A stretch of DNA of 64,000 nucleotides, taken from the NCBI GenBank assembly GCA_017435865.1, contig JAFSEF010000051.1, positions 1 through 64,000 on the forward strand, given 5' to 3'. Below, in pieces: positions 8,435-16,019 of this stretch. Position numbers and translations under genes: made by a program. The notes beneath the pieces were generated by a model that searched no databases, had not been told where the DNA came from, and saw only the letters and a list, made by a program, of their open reading frames with translations. How positions within the stretch are numbered: the first letter of the stretch is position 1; every line of letters starts with the position of its first letter. Origin of the DNA: Clostridia bacterium (GTDB taxonomy: Bacteria; Bacillota; Clostridia; Oscillospirales; Acutalibacteraceae).

Positions 8435-8507
8435 GGGGCGGTAGAATAATCTGGTTAATTCACAGGAATCACACTGCGATGCTGGTTCAAGCCCAGTCCG
8501 CCAACCA
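8435..8507 (+). tRNA. Degenerate tRNA-like element
   Basis: The sequence folds partly like a tRNA. GGCGG (8437-8441) pairs with CCGCC (8498-8502) as the inner acceptor. GAAT (8444-8447) and ATTC (8458-8461) form a D-stem with a GG-containing loop. GCTGG/CCAGT (8481-8497) makes a T-stem around TTCAAGC, and CCA follows at 8505-8507. The two outer acceptor pairs are missing. The anticodon arm is poor: the best fold is a mismatched CACAG/CTGCG stem with an eight-base loop, which uses one base of the D-stem. I treat it as a decayed or non-standard tRNA, not a functional one. Confidence 0.35.
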
Positions 8508-8525
8508 AGAAAAGTGAGAATTAAA

Positions 8526-8617
8526 GTATGCAGAACAAAAGCGATGGCTTTCCGGGCGGTCAGCGCACGCGCTGACTCAAAGGTAGAGGTTTCAATGCCG
8601 AAGTACAAGGTGCATAC
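8526..8617 (+). ncRNA. Candidate structured RNA with 7-bp closing stem
   Basis: GTATGCA (8526-8532) pairs perfectly with TGCATAC (8611-8617). Inside, GTCAGCG (8559-8565) pairs with CGCTGAC (8570-8576) around a four-base loop. The overall size (92 bases) and closing helix recall a tRNA with an enlarged middle, but no T-arm or anticodon arm can be assigned. No open frame with a ribosome site covers it. Confidence 0.35.
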
Positions 8618-8648
8618 GCCTCCAATTTAATAACGTAGGGGTTTTATA

Positions 8649-8942
8649 ATGAGAAAATTCATCAAAGGGGCGTTTGAAATACAACAGAATGTCGCAAACG
8701 TTGATGCGTTTGCAGAACAACACCAGTCTGCATTCGACCAATGGGTCGCCTGGGCGGATAAGGTTGATGTCGGAATTAGCCTTGGTACGTCAGATGACAA
8801 TACGTTTCTGTGCGAATACCATGTTGTAGGACAAACAGTGGCATACTGCAAGGGGCTCGTCGCAGAATTAAAACAGATGATTAAAACAGAATTTCCAAAA
8901 ATGTCGTCTTTATGGCAGGGAAGTGGCGATACATTGTATTGA
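8649..8942 (+). CDS. Hypothetical phage protein, 97 aa
   Basis: Unrecognised. The ATG is preceded by TAGGGG. The protein is soluble with no clear motif. It lies between the structured-RNA stretch and the RlaP-like gene, 10 bases from the latter, and is probably in the same transcript. Confidence 0.55.
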   Translation: MRKFIKGAFEIQQNVANVDAFAEQHQSAFDQWVAWADKVDVGISLGTSDDNTFLCEYHVVGQTVAYCKGLVAELKQMIKTEFPKMSSLWQGSGDTLY

Positions 8943-8952
8943 GGTGGGCGCT

Positions 8953-9975
8953 ATGACAATTGAAAAAATTAAAGACATGATTGAAGGAGAGCAGTATGGC
9001 TTCCTTCGAACCAATCCGCACCTTAAGGGGCAACTTATGTTCCTAACACTTGGCGGTAGCTACGCTTACGGAACAAATGTAGAAACATCAGACGTGGATA
9101 TTCGTGGATGCGCCCTCAACAGCAGCAAAGATCTGATAGGCTTGTCAAATTTTGAACAGGTTGTAGACACTCGCACAGATACAACCATTTACAGTTTTAA
9201 TAAACTGATCAACCTGCTGCTTAATTGCAATCCCAACACAATAGAACTGCTTGGATGCAAGCCTGAACACTACTTTATGATTACAGAACCTGGCATGCAA
9301 TTGATAAGCAATAAAAGGTTATTTCTTTCTCAGCGAGCCGCAGACTCTTTTGGCGGATATGCAACCCAGCAACTGCGGCGACTGCAAAACGCTCTTGCCA
9401 GAGATCGCCTTCCGCAAGCACAAGTCGAAGAGCATATAAAAGGGGCGTTAGAGCGCGCAATCAAGTCGTTTGGAGACCGATATGCATCATTTGGGAATGG
9501 TGGTATTGAATTGCTGACTGCGGAAAGCGAACGTGATAATCTCGATACAGAGGTGTTTTGTAATATACATCTTGATAAGTATCCTGCAAGAGAATTCCAG
9601 ACACTCTTAAACACCTTATCGTCTGTGGTCAGCAATTACGAAAAACTTAACCATAGAAACCATAAAAAGGACGACAATCATCTGAATAAGCACGCAATGC
9701 ACCTTATCAGGTTATACCTAATGTGTTTCGATATTCTTGAGAATGAAGAAATTCGAACATATCGGGATGCTGATAAGGATTTTTTATTAAGCATTCGTAA
9801 TGGAGTTTTTCAAAACGAAGATGGCTCATACAGACCTGAGTTTTTTGAGCTCGTGTCCGGATTTGAGAAGCGGCTGCAATATGATAAAAAAAATACAAGT
9901 CTGCCGACTACCCCCAACATGAAGAGGGTTGAGGATTTCGTTATGACAATAAACAGGAGGGTTGTATGTGATTGA
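8953..9975 (+). CDS. RlaP-like nucleotidyltransferase (Pol beta superfamily)
   Basis: A 340-residue protein with the minimal nucleotidyltransferase signature: GGSYAYGT near residue 34, then Asp47 and Asp49 in SDVDIRG. The helical remainder (ELLGC ..., CFDILENEEI, LLSIRNG) matches the RlaP/YcgL-like group (COG3541), predicted from genomic context to act in RNA repair. The reaction, transfer of a nucleotide to an RNA end or a protein, is unproven. It overlaps the CCA-adding enzyme gene downstream by 8 bases, which supports a tRNA-related job. The ATG at 8953 follows GAGGTGG. Confidence 0.72.
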   Translation: MTIEKIKDMIEGEQYGFLRTNPHLKGQLMFLTLGGSYAYGTNVETSDVDIRGCALNSSKDLIGLSNFEQVVDTRTDTTIYSFNKLINLLLNCNPNTIELLGCKPEHYFMITEPGMQLISNKRLFLSQRAADSFGGYATQQLRRLQNALARDRLPQAQVEEHIKGALERAIKSFGDRYASFGNGGIELLTAESERDNLDTEVFCNIHLDKYPAREFQTLLNTLSSVVSNYEKLNHRNHKKDDNHLNKHAMHLIRLYLMCFDILENEEIRTYRDADKDFLLSIRNGVFQNEDGSYRPEFFELVSGFEKRLQYDKKNTSLPTTPNMKRVEDFVMTINRRVVCD

Positions 9976-11317
9976 AATTAGTTTACCACATGGCGCTACG
10001 AAAATCATAAACCTGTTGACCAAACGCGGATTTGATGCTTATGTTGTGGGAGGATGTGTAAGAGACAGTCTGTATAACATCCCTCCAAAAGATTGGGACA
10101 TTTGTACAAACGCAAAGCCAGAAGAAATGCTACGCTGTTTTAACGGCTTTAAGGTTATTGAAACCGGACTAAAACACGGAACCATCACAATTGTACTTGA
10201 TGACGGGGCGTATGAAGTAACCACATTCCGCACAGACGGTGTGTATACAGACAACCGTCATCCTGATGAGGTCTGGTTTACAAACAACCTACAATCAGAC
10301 CTGGAGCGTCGTGATTTTACTATCAATGCGATGGCGTATAACCCGACGGTCGGGCTCGTCGATCCGTTTGGAGGACAAGAAGATCTGAAAAACAGGCGGA
10401 TAGCTTGTGTAGGAAACGCAGATGATCGATTCAACGAAGATGCCCTTAGGATCATGAGGGCGCTCAGATTTTCCTCATGCTATGGATTTGATATTGAAAA
10501 ATCAACAGAAGAGTCTATACATAAGAACGTTGGTTTGTTAAACAACATTGCCGTCGAACGTATCACACAGGAACTTATAAAATTACTCGGTGGTATGGAC
10601 GTTCTTCCCGTTTTGCTCAATTATAGTGATGTTATCACGACAATCATCCCGGAATTATCCCCGTGTGTTGGGTTTGATCAGAATAATAAATATCATCAAT
10701 ATACGGTGTATGATCATATTGCACACGCTGTGGATCACTATGTTTTTAGGGGCAATAATACTGTGGTAAAGATGGCTTTATTGCTCCATGATATTGGTAA
10801 GCCGTTCTGTTATTCAGAGGATGAGCGTGGTGGACATACATATGGGCATAACATAATAAGCCATAAAATCGCTCGACAGGTTGTTGAACGTTTAAGGTTT
10901 GATAAGCGTACGCAAAACGAAATCACAGAGCTGGTTTTATATCATGATGACAGAATTGAGCCTACACAAAAATCCATACGACGACTGTTGAACAGGATCG
11001 GGGAGCAACAGGCGCACAGGTTGTTACAGGTACGGATTTGCGATTGTTTGGCTCACAAAGCAGGAACGCAGAATGAATTTATTCGAAAATGTACAGAATC
11101 AATTGATATACTCTCTTGTATTATAGATGAGGCGCAATGTTTTAATTTGAAACATCTTGCAATCAATGGAACAGATTTAATCAACGCCGGCATCCCAGAG
11201 GGGAGACAAATTGGCAGGATCTTAAACAAATTATTAGATCTCGTCATAGAAGGGACAATCCAAAACCAGCGAGAGCCACTGCTTGAGTTGGCACTAAACG
11301 AAAGGACTGCAGTATAA
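9968..11317 (+). CDS. cca: CCA-adding tRNA nucleotidyltransferase with HD domain
   Basis: A full-length class II enzyme (449 aa) that rebuilds or completes the 3' CCA of tRNA. Visible motifs: GGCVRD (about 28-33), catalytic Asp42 and Asp44 in KDWDIC, RRDFTINAMA near 114, RFNEDALRIMRALRF near 157, and an HD phosphohydrolase domain with LLHDIGK near 273. The GTG at 9968 is chosen because AGGAGG ends 7 bases upstream; a TTG at 9962 is too close. Hosts carry their own cca, so a phage copy suggests rapid repair of tRNA 3' ends during infection or maturation of phage tRNA. It overlaps the RlaP-like gene and the next phosphoesterase gene. Confidence 0.9.
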   Translation: MIEISLPHGATKIINLLTKRGFDAYVVGGCVRDSLYNIPPKDWDICTNAKPEEMLRCFNGFKVIETGLKHGTITIVLDDGAYEVTTFRTDGVYTDNRHPDEVWFTNNLQSDLERRDFTINAMAYNPTVGLVDPFGGQEDLKNRRIACVGNADDRFNEDALRIMRALRFSSCYGFDIEKSTEESIHKNVGLLNNIAVERITQELIKLLGGMDVLPVLLNYSDVITTIIPELSPCVGFDQNNKYHQYTVYDHIAHAVDHYVFRGNNTVVKMALLLHDIGKPFCYSEDERGGHTYGHNIISHKIARQVVERLRFDKRTQNEITELVLYHDDRIEPTQKSIRRLLNRIGEQQAHRLLQVRICDCLAHKAGTQNEFIRKCTESIDILSCIIDEAQCFNLKHLAINGTDLINAGIPEGRQIGRILNKLLDLVIEGTIQNQREPLLELALNERTAV

Positions 11318-11895
11318 TGAGTACATTTTTCATTTCTGATTTGCATTTTGGGCATAAAAACTGTCTTGCATTTGACAACCGTAAGTTCATCAGCATCGAA
11401 GATCATGACGAAGCCCTAATTGAACGATGGAACTCTGTTGTTGAAGACCACGATGATGTATGGGTGCTTGGTGATATCAGTTGGCATTCGCCAACAAAAA
11501 CGATTGAAATTTTCAAGCGCCTGAACGGTACCAAACACCTATGCATTGGGAATCATGATACAAAACTTCTTCGCAATCGAGAGGTACGAAATTTGTTTGC
11601 AGAGATCGTTGACTATAAGGAGTTAAGCATTGGCACCGACAGGGGGATTGTATTGTGTCATTACCCCATTCCGTGCTTCAAAAACCACTATTATGGTTGG
11701 ATCCATTTGTACGGTCATGTACACAATAGTTTCGAATGGAATATCATGGAGCAGGTAAAATACGAAATGAGTGCGCTGTATGATAAGCCGTGCAGAATGT
11801 TTAATGTAGGATGCATGATTCCCGGAATGGATTTTACGCCAAAAACCATTGAAGAAATCCTCGAGCACTTTGAGACGAACAATACAAATGTATAA
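11317..11895 (+). CDS. Calcineurin-like phosphoesterase, phage type
   Basis: A 192-residue metallophosphoesterase with SDLHFGH (about 7), LGDISW (about 52), GNHD (about 80), CHYPIP (about 111) and YGHVHN (about 129), the complete di-metal set. It is smaller than the protein at 4649. Its start overlaps the stop of the CCA-adding enzyme (TAATG), so the two are made together. A role in trimming RNA 2',3'-cyclic or 3' phosphates before CCA addition or ligation is possible but not shown. Confidence 0.8.
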   Translation: MSTFFISDLHFGHKNCLAFDNRKFISIEDHDEALIERWNSVVEDHDDVWVLGDISWHSPTKTIEIFKRLNGTKHLCIGNHDTKLLRNREVRNLFAEIVDYKELSIGTDRGIVLCHYPIPCFKNHYYGWIHLYGHVHNSFEWNIMEQVKYEMSALYDKPCRMFNVGCMIPGMDFTPKTIEEILEHFETNNTNV

Positions 11896-11921
11896 ATATA
11901 CATATAAGGTGGTGAGTATAC

Positions 11922-12053
11922 ATGTCTAAATTCAATTTAACTTGCAATAACTGTGAAGATCGCGACATCTGCACCGTGTTTGGTGGATTGTGCTGGCGAT
12001 GGGGTGTGCGTGCTGTATGGAGAAGTTTATTGGGAAGGAGGCTGTTTAAATGA
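11922..12053 (+). CDS. Small Cys-containing protein, 43 aa
   Basis: Starts at ATG after AAGGTGGTG and ends in an ATGA overlap with the next gene, which makes it likely to be real. It contains CNNCEDRDIC, a C..C....C pattern that could bind a metal, then a Trp-rich stretch (CWRWGVRAVW). Function unknown. Confidence 0.55.
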   Translation: MSKFNLTCNNCEDRDICTVFGGLCWRWGVRAVWRSLLGRRLFK

Positions 12054-12334
12054 TTTGCGGAGCAACAAGCAAATTGAGTACTAAAGAGCAGCTCGCAGCA
12101 GGAATTATTGAGCAGTTTTTAAAAACATCCAAGGATTCTAAAACAGGCTGTAATCTCGTTAGTGCGATCGCTGTTATATATGAAACATACCTGCGACAGA
12201 ATCAAGAACTCTCGGTGCTACGAAACGACAACGCAACGAAGTCTGAAGAAATATCACTGTTGCGTAAAAGTCTGGCAGACGCATATGACGTTATTCAAGT
12301 TGTGGATTCCTTTCGTTTTGATTTGTTTCAATAA
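12050..12334 (+). CDS. Hypothetical phage protein, 94 aa
   Basis: Unrecognised, largely helical. The second half (NQELSVLRNDNATKSEEISL) has a coiled-coil-like heptad pattern. It overlaps the preceding small gene by four bases, and GGGAAGGAGG upstream gives a good ribosome site. Confidence 0.55.
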   Translation: MICGATSKLSTKEQLAAGIIEQFLKTSKDSKTGCNLVSAIAVIYETYLRQNQELSVLRNDNATKSEEISLLRKSLADAYDVIQVVDSFRFDLFQ

Positions 12335-12366
12335 AATGTTACATATATGAGAAAAGTTGGAGCGAT

Positions 12367-12657
12367 ATGAAAAAGTATATTAAAGCAAACCTACCGGCTG
12401 TTGTGGTTTGGGCTGTACAGACTATAATTATTGTTTTACTTTGTGCGTTTATGTTAATACAAACAGCTGTCAAAAACACCCAAGAGAGACAGAAGAAGCA
12501 GATCCTCAGCACTATCCAGTATTGTTATGATTACGATAATGGTTTGATTTATGCTTGTTACGCCACCGAGCATGGCGTTATTCTTGAACAAGATCGAGAG
12601 GGTAACAACACCGTCGTTGGCGTCATTGATACTGAGCCACCACATGCGATTGGTTAA
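12367..12657 (+). CDS. Membrane-anchored protein with CYDY motif
   Basis: A 96-residue protein with a basic start (MKKYIK) and one hydrophobic segment (residues about 10-36), so probably anchored with its C-terminus outside. The outer part has CYDYDNGLIYACY, and the same motif occurs twice in the protein at 32,331, so the two share a domain. Function unknown; a surface role such as superinfection control would be speculation. Confidence 0.6.
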   Translation: MKKYIKANLPAVVVWAVQTIIIVLLCAFMLIQTAVKNTQERQKKQILSTIQYCYDYDNGLIYACYATEHGVILEQDREGNNTVVGVIDTEPPHAIG

Positions 12658-12678
12658 ACAAGCTGCAGTAAAATAAAA

Positions 12679-12729
12679 ATCAAGACGTCCGCAATCCGAA
12701 GACAGGCAACGGATTGCGGGCTGCTTGAT
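12679..12729 (+). other. Long two-part stem-loop before the desulfurase gene
   Basis: CCGCAATCCG (12,689-12,698) pairs perfectly with CGGATTGCGG (12,710-12,719). After a symmetric four-by-four internal loop, ATCAAG (12,679-12,684) pairs with CTTGAT (12,724-12,729). No T-tract follows. It may be an RNA-processing site, a partial terminator or a translation control element for the downstream cysteine desulfurase. Confidence 0.5.
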
Positions 12730-12765
12730 GAAATACTATAATGCACATCATACGGGGTGATAAGG

Positions 12766-13926
12766 ATGATTTATTTAGATAGTGCCGCGACGACACACGT
12801 ACATCCAGAAGTTCTGGAAGCTATGATGCCGTACTTAACAAATATGTATGGGAATGCAGGGGCGCTGTATGGCCTTGGAAGGCAGGCCGCAGATGCAATA
12901 GCACTGGCAAGAGAACAAGTTGCCAATCTCGTTGGAGCTATGCCAAACCAAATTATATTTACGTCCGGCGGCAGCGAAGCAAACAGTTTAGTATTTAGCG
13001 GAACAAAAAAGTATCTTCAAGATAATCATAAGATGCATATACTAACATCCGCAACAGAACACCACTCTATCATCAGATCAGCGGAGTCCTTGCAAGAAGA
13101 CGGTTTTAAAACAACATTCTTACAACCACACGCCAAAGGTGCAATATCCTACAATGTTTTAAAACATAAAGCCAACGAGTTCACTGGTATTATTTCCACC
13201 ATGTATGTGAATAACGAGACCGGCGCTATTAATCCTGTACATGAGATAGGCGCATTTTGTAAGAAAAAGAATATATTATTTCACACAGACTGCGTGCAGG
13301 CAGCTGGAATAAAAGAGCTGCATGTGGATCATATAGGATGTGATTTTATGTCTCTATCAGCTCATAAAATTAACGCACCGAAGGGAGTTGGTGCGTTATA
13401 TGTCAGAGATAAAGAGTTTCTCACTCCGGTCATCTACGGAGGGAAAGACCAAGAATTTGGATTACGTGGCGGCACAGAAAATGTTGCACATATTGTTGGT
13501 TATGGAAAGGCTTGTGAAATTCTAACAAGAGATTTTCAACAAAACTTGGAAAGAGTACTGTTTTTAAAAAACCTATTTTTAAAAAGCTTGATCGAAGCGA
13601 TGAAGCGAAATGAAACGTTGCAATGTCTACACAATAACTCACATTTTACCGATAGTAAAATTCTAAGCCTAACATTCGACGGGGTTGACGGACAGACACT
13701 TCTACTCGCTTTGGACGCATCAGAAATCTATGTTTCAGTCGGCTCAGCCTGTCGTAGTCATGAAATACATCCGAGCCACGTTCTTCTTGCAATGGGAATG
13801 AGTGAAGAACAGGCACGAGACTCTATCCGTGTTTCATTTTCGCACACCTTACACCAAGAAGATGTAATTTATGCCGCATACAAAATTGCTGATCTGGTGC
13901 ACGCCATGAAGTGTGGAATACAATAA
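12766..13926 (+). CDS. Cysteine desulfurase (IscS/NifS family)
   Basis: A PLP enzyme of 386 aa that takes sulfur from cysteine as a persulfide. The PLP-binding lysine is Lys201 in SAHKINAPKG, and the persulfide-forming cysteine is Cys329 in GSACRSHEIHPSHVL. The N-terminal YLDSAATT motif is also present. The ATG at 12,766 is preferred over a GTG at 12,757 because GGGGTG is well spaced. No dnd or iscU gene is next to it, so the acceptor is unclear. Options are tRNA thiolation (tRNA-Gln(UUG) encoded nearby normally carries a 2-thiouridine) or Fe-S cluster building for phage NrdG and other Cys-rich proteins. Confidence 0.87.
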   Translation: MIYLDSAATTHVHPEVLEAMMPYLTNMYGNAGALYGLGRQAADAIALAREQVANLVGAMPNQIIFTSGGSEANSLVFSGTKKYLQDNHKMHILTSATEHHSIIRSAESLQEDGFKTTFLQPHAKGAISYNVLKHKANEFTGIISTMYVNNETGAINPVHEIGAFCKKKNILFHTDCVQAAGIKELHVDHIGCDFMSLSAHKINAPKGVGALYVRDKEFLTPVIYGGKDQEFGLRGGTENVAHIVGYGKACEILTRDFQQNLERVLFLKNLFLKSLIEAMKRNETLQCLHNNSHFTDSKILSLTFDGVDGQTLLLALDASEIYVSVGSACRSHEIHPSHVLLAMGMSEEQARDSIRVSFSHTLHQEDVIYAAYKIADLVHAMKCGIQ

Positions 13927-13965
13927 GATGCGCTCAAAAATAAGATACAAATCAATGAATAAAAC

Positions 13966-13994
13966 TTGCAAACCCATATAGTATATGATACAAT
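13966..13994 (+). promoter_or_regulatory. Sigma70-type promoter
   Basis: TTGCAA (13,966-13,971) and TACAAT (13,989-13,994) are separated by 17 bases, just upstream of the 14,019 gene and its GGGAGG ribosome site. It probably starts the block of small unknown genes. Confidence 0.6.
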
Positions 13995-14018
13995 TTATTT
14001 AATAAGGGAGGAATCGGT

Positions 14019-14417
14019 ATGGATGAATATGATTATTTGTTTAATAATGAGTTCCTGACAGACGAAGAAGCGGAGGCGATGCTCGATAGCTTGCTGGACT
14101 CACTTACTGAAATGATTCAGGAAAGCGAAAGCAGAACGTCGCTTGTTGCACCCGCGAGATTGCAACAGTTTGCTGCGGCTCATAATATTCTGAAGCACCT
14201 GACAAAAGGCACAGGTGTTAAGCTTACATACGAGATGCATGAACCGTTTGCGAGCGTCGGAAGCATTACTGTCATTGGTAAAAACCCGAAGTTCCGCCGA
14301 CCAGATTTGTTTGTTAAAGCGGCCCGGCTTGCGTCTAATGTTGACATTTATCCGAGAACGGACGGTACAATTCAGATCGACTTCACATTCCACGGCCTGA
14401 CAAGGGCGGTTGAGTAA
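14019..14417 (+). CDS. Hypothetical phage protein, 132 aa
   Basis: Unrecognised. The N-terminal 30 residues are strongly acidic (LTDEEAEAMLDSLLDSLTEM); the C-terminal part alternates hydrophobic and polar residues like a beta domain. A clear promoter and GGGAGG lie upstream. First gene of an apparent four-gene operon. Confidence 0.6.
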   Translation: MDEYDYLFNNEFLTDEEAEAMLDSLLDSLTEMIQESESRTSLVAPARLQQFAAAHNILKHLTKGTGVKLTYEMHEPFASVGSITVIGKNPKFRRPDLFVKAARLASNVDIYPRTDGTIQIDFTFHGLTRAVE

Positions 14418-14429
14418 GGAGGGAGTAAT

Positions 14430-14774
14430 ATGGTAACTTGTTTTGATATCGTTTCTATGGTTGTTGAAGAGGCAACAGAGAAGTTCGCCTCTAAATATCG
14501 GCTTAATCACACCGATTACGAATATCTTGAAACATATTGTAAGATTATCGACAATCTGGCAGACGAGTTTGACGCAGACTCTTTTGCGGCTTGTATTGAC
14601 GAGAATGACATGACTGTTGTTGTCTGTATTGAGTGCGAAGATCTTACCATACTTAACGCTGACCATGCGTTTTATGCACTTGCCGAAAATTCAATTTCTA
14701 TCAACTTCTCCGCAACGCATGATGAGAATATGCAGGTAAAATTTGTATTCCCGAGCGTATGGCAGAGCATTTAA
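14430..14774 (+). CDS. Hypothetical phage protein, 114 aa
   Basis: Unrecognised. It is similar in layout to the preceding gene product: an acidic helical start, then a beta-rich second half. The two may be diverged relatives, but identity is too low to claim this. GGAGGGAG precedes the ATG. Confidence 0.55.
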   Translation: MVTCFDIVSMVVEEATEKFASKYRLNHTDYEYLETYCKIIDNLADEFDADSFAACIDENDMTVVVCIECEDLTILNADHAFYALAENSISINFSATHDENMQVKFVFPSVWQSI

Positions 14775-14792
14775 TTTTATACGGAGGTTCTT

Positions 14793-15023
14793 ATGAATAA
14801 CAAGAGACGAGAGTTGCTCAGGCTGGCTTCCGGCCTGCTCAGCAAGGCTTCTGATTATGTATCTCAGGCTTTAGACGGAGAGCAGGATAGTCTCGACAAT
14901 ATGCCTGAGAACCTGCAGTATAGTGAAAAATGTGAGAAAATGGAGGCTGCGGTAGAAAACCTTGAGGGCGCGCTTGAGAACATTGATAACGCAAAGGATT
15001 ATATTTCAAACGCAGTAGAATAA
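14793..15023 (+). CDS. Small helical protein, 76 aa
   Basis: Unrecognised. The sequence is helical with coiled-coil character (KMEAAVENLEGALENIDNAK). It follows CGGAGG. Such small coiled-coil proteins are common among phage early genes. Confidence 0.55.
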   Translation: MNNKRRELLRLASGLLSKASDYVSQALDGEQDSLDNMPENLQYSEKCEKMEAAVENLEGALENIDNAKDYISNAVE

Positions 15024-15040
15024 ACCAAGGAGATGTTTGC

Positions 15041-15676
15041 ATGCTTGAATTTTTACTTGCATTGTTTGGTGGGACATATTATGCCGGAAAATATCTAACA
15101 GAAAAATCTAAAGACCAGCAGTCTAACTCGTTAATCGAACAAAAACAGAGAATTCAGGAAGAGTATTTATCAAAATATGCCGCGTCATATGATTTGTCCC
15201 AGCAGGTAAAAAAAGACATTATCAGCGGGGAGTATTATGATGATATAATCAAGAAGTTTGAAAAAGATTTTCAGTTCGTGTTTGGCGAAGATTGGATGAA
15301 TCAGTTGAATATTCCGACCGCTACATGCCCAGACAAAATAAGACGACAATACGAGCGATGTTTTTCAATAGGTGCATATCCGACTTCTCATATGGAATGG
15401 GTATACCACCTCATGCTTGCAAAACATGGAAAAATGGATGAATGGGCGATGAGGACAGGATACGGTATTGGTATCTTGGCACGCGAAAACACAAACATGT
15501 GTGTTAGATTTACTCAATGTATTGAACGTAGAATGCGGGAGTCAGGAGCAGATATCCACCTTGTTTTGGAACTTGAAAATATAACACCGAATCATAAACG
15601 AACGATTTGTGAGTTGACTGGCGGGCATGTAAAGGTTGACTGTTTTTGTAATTATGATACCGCCTGTCTTTGGTGA
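15041..15676 (+). CDS. Hypothetical phage protein, 211 aa
   Basis: Unrecognised. Residues 1-16 are hydrophobic (MLEFLLALFGGTYYAG) and could be a short membrane anchor; the rest is soluble and charged with several cysteines towards the end. It is the last gene before a long non-coding stretch. Confidence 0.55.
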   Translation: MLEFLLALFGGTYYAGKYLTEKSKDQQSNSLIEQKQRIQEEYLSKYAASYDLSQQVKKDIISGEYYDDIIKKFEKDFQFVFGEDWMNQLNIPTATCPDKIRRQYERCFSIGAYPTSHMEWVYHLMLAKHGKMDEWAMRTGYGIGILARENTNMCVRFTQCIERRMRESGADIHLVLELENITPNHKRTICELTGGHVKVDCFCNYDTACLW

Positions 15677-15736
15677 TAAAATAGATTATATTGAGTGTTA
15701 GACCAATAGTTTGGACAATGTACCACAATAACTTTA

Positions 15737-15765
15737 TTGACATTTGCTCTGTAATGTGCTATTAT
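15737..15765 (+). promoter_or_regulatory. Sigma70-type promoter in gene-free stretch
   Basis: TTGACA (15,737-15,742) and TATTAT (15,760-15,765) are 17 bases apart. No gene begins for 250 bases downstream; the first transcribed sequence is rich in stem-loops. This suggests a small RNA or a long leader for the 16,020 gene. Confidence 0.65.
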
Positions 15766-15772
15766 AAGAGCC

Positions 15773-15904
15773 GAACAAACGTTCGGTATATCTGCAAAAA
15801 CGACTTGCAGAGTAGTATGTTCGTTTGTTAAATAAAAAAAACGGCAGCCCACCGACCAAAGCAGAGCTACCGTCTGAAGCACAAATATATAACTTGTGCT
15901 TCAT
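15773..15904 (+). ncRNA. Candidate small RNA with nested stem-loops
   Basis: Downstream of the 15,737 promoter, several helices can form: CCGAAC/GTTCGG; AACAAACG with CGTTTGTT enclosing TCTGCA/TGCAGA; and GAAGCACAA/TTGTGCTTC near 15,876-15,903. There is no open frame with a ribosome site. The last stem lacks a T-tract, so the 3' end is uncertain. The whole gene-free region runs from 15,677 to 16,019. Confidence 0.35.
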
Positions 15905-15963
15905 TATGTAGAGTTGTGTACTACAACCCAGAGTAAGCATGACACAGACTAAAAGAACTTACT

Positions 15964-16016
15964 CCATATTGTAGTATACCATATTATAATATAAAAGTCA
16001 ATATGGGGGTATACTA
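15964..16016 (-). promoter_or_regulatory. Interleaved inverted repeats over a minus-strand promoter
   Basis: Two inverted repeats are interleaved in the order A-B-A'-B'. CCATATTG (15,964-15,971) matches CAATATGG (15,999-16,006), and TAGTATACC (15,972-15,980) matches GGTATACTA (16,008-16,016). Read on the minus strand, TTGACT and TATACT lie 17 bases apart across the same bases. The layout suits an operator controlling divergent transcription, or an H-type pseudoknot in the leader of the 16,020 gene, whose ATG is only three bases further on. Confidence 0.5.
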
Positions 16017-16019
16017 TTT

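Noticed and set aside
8435..8507. Annotating this as a functional tRNA
   Set aside because: Two acceptor pairs are missing and the anticodon stem has a mismatch and an eight-base loop, so no amino acid can be assigned.
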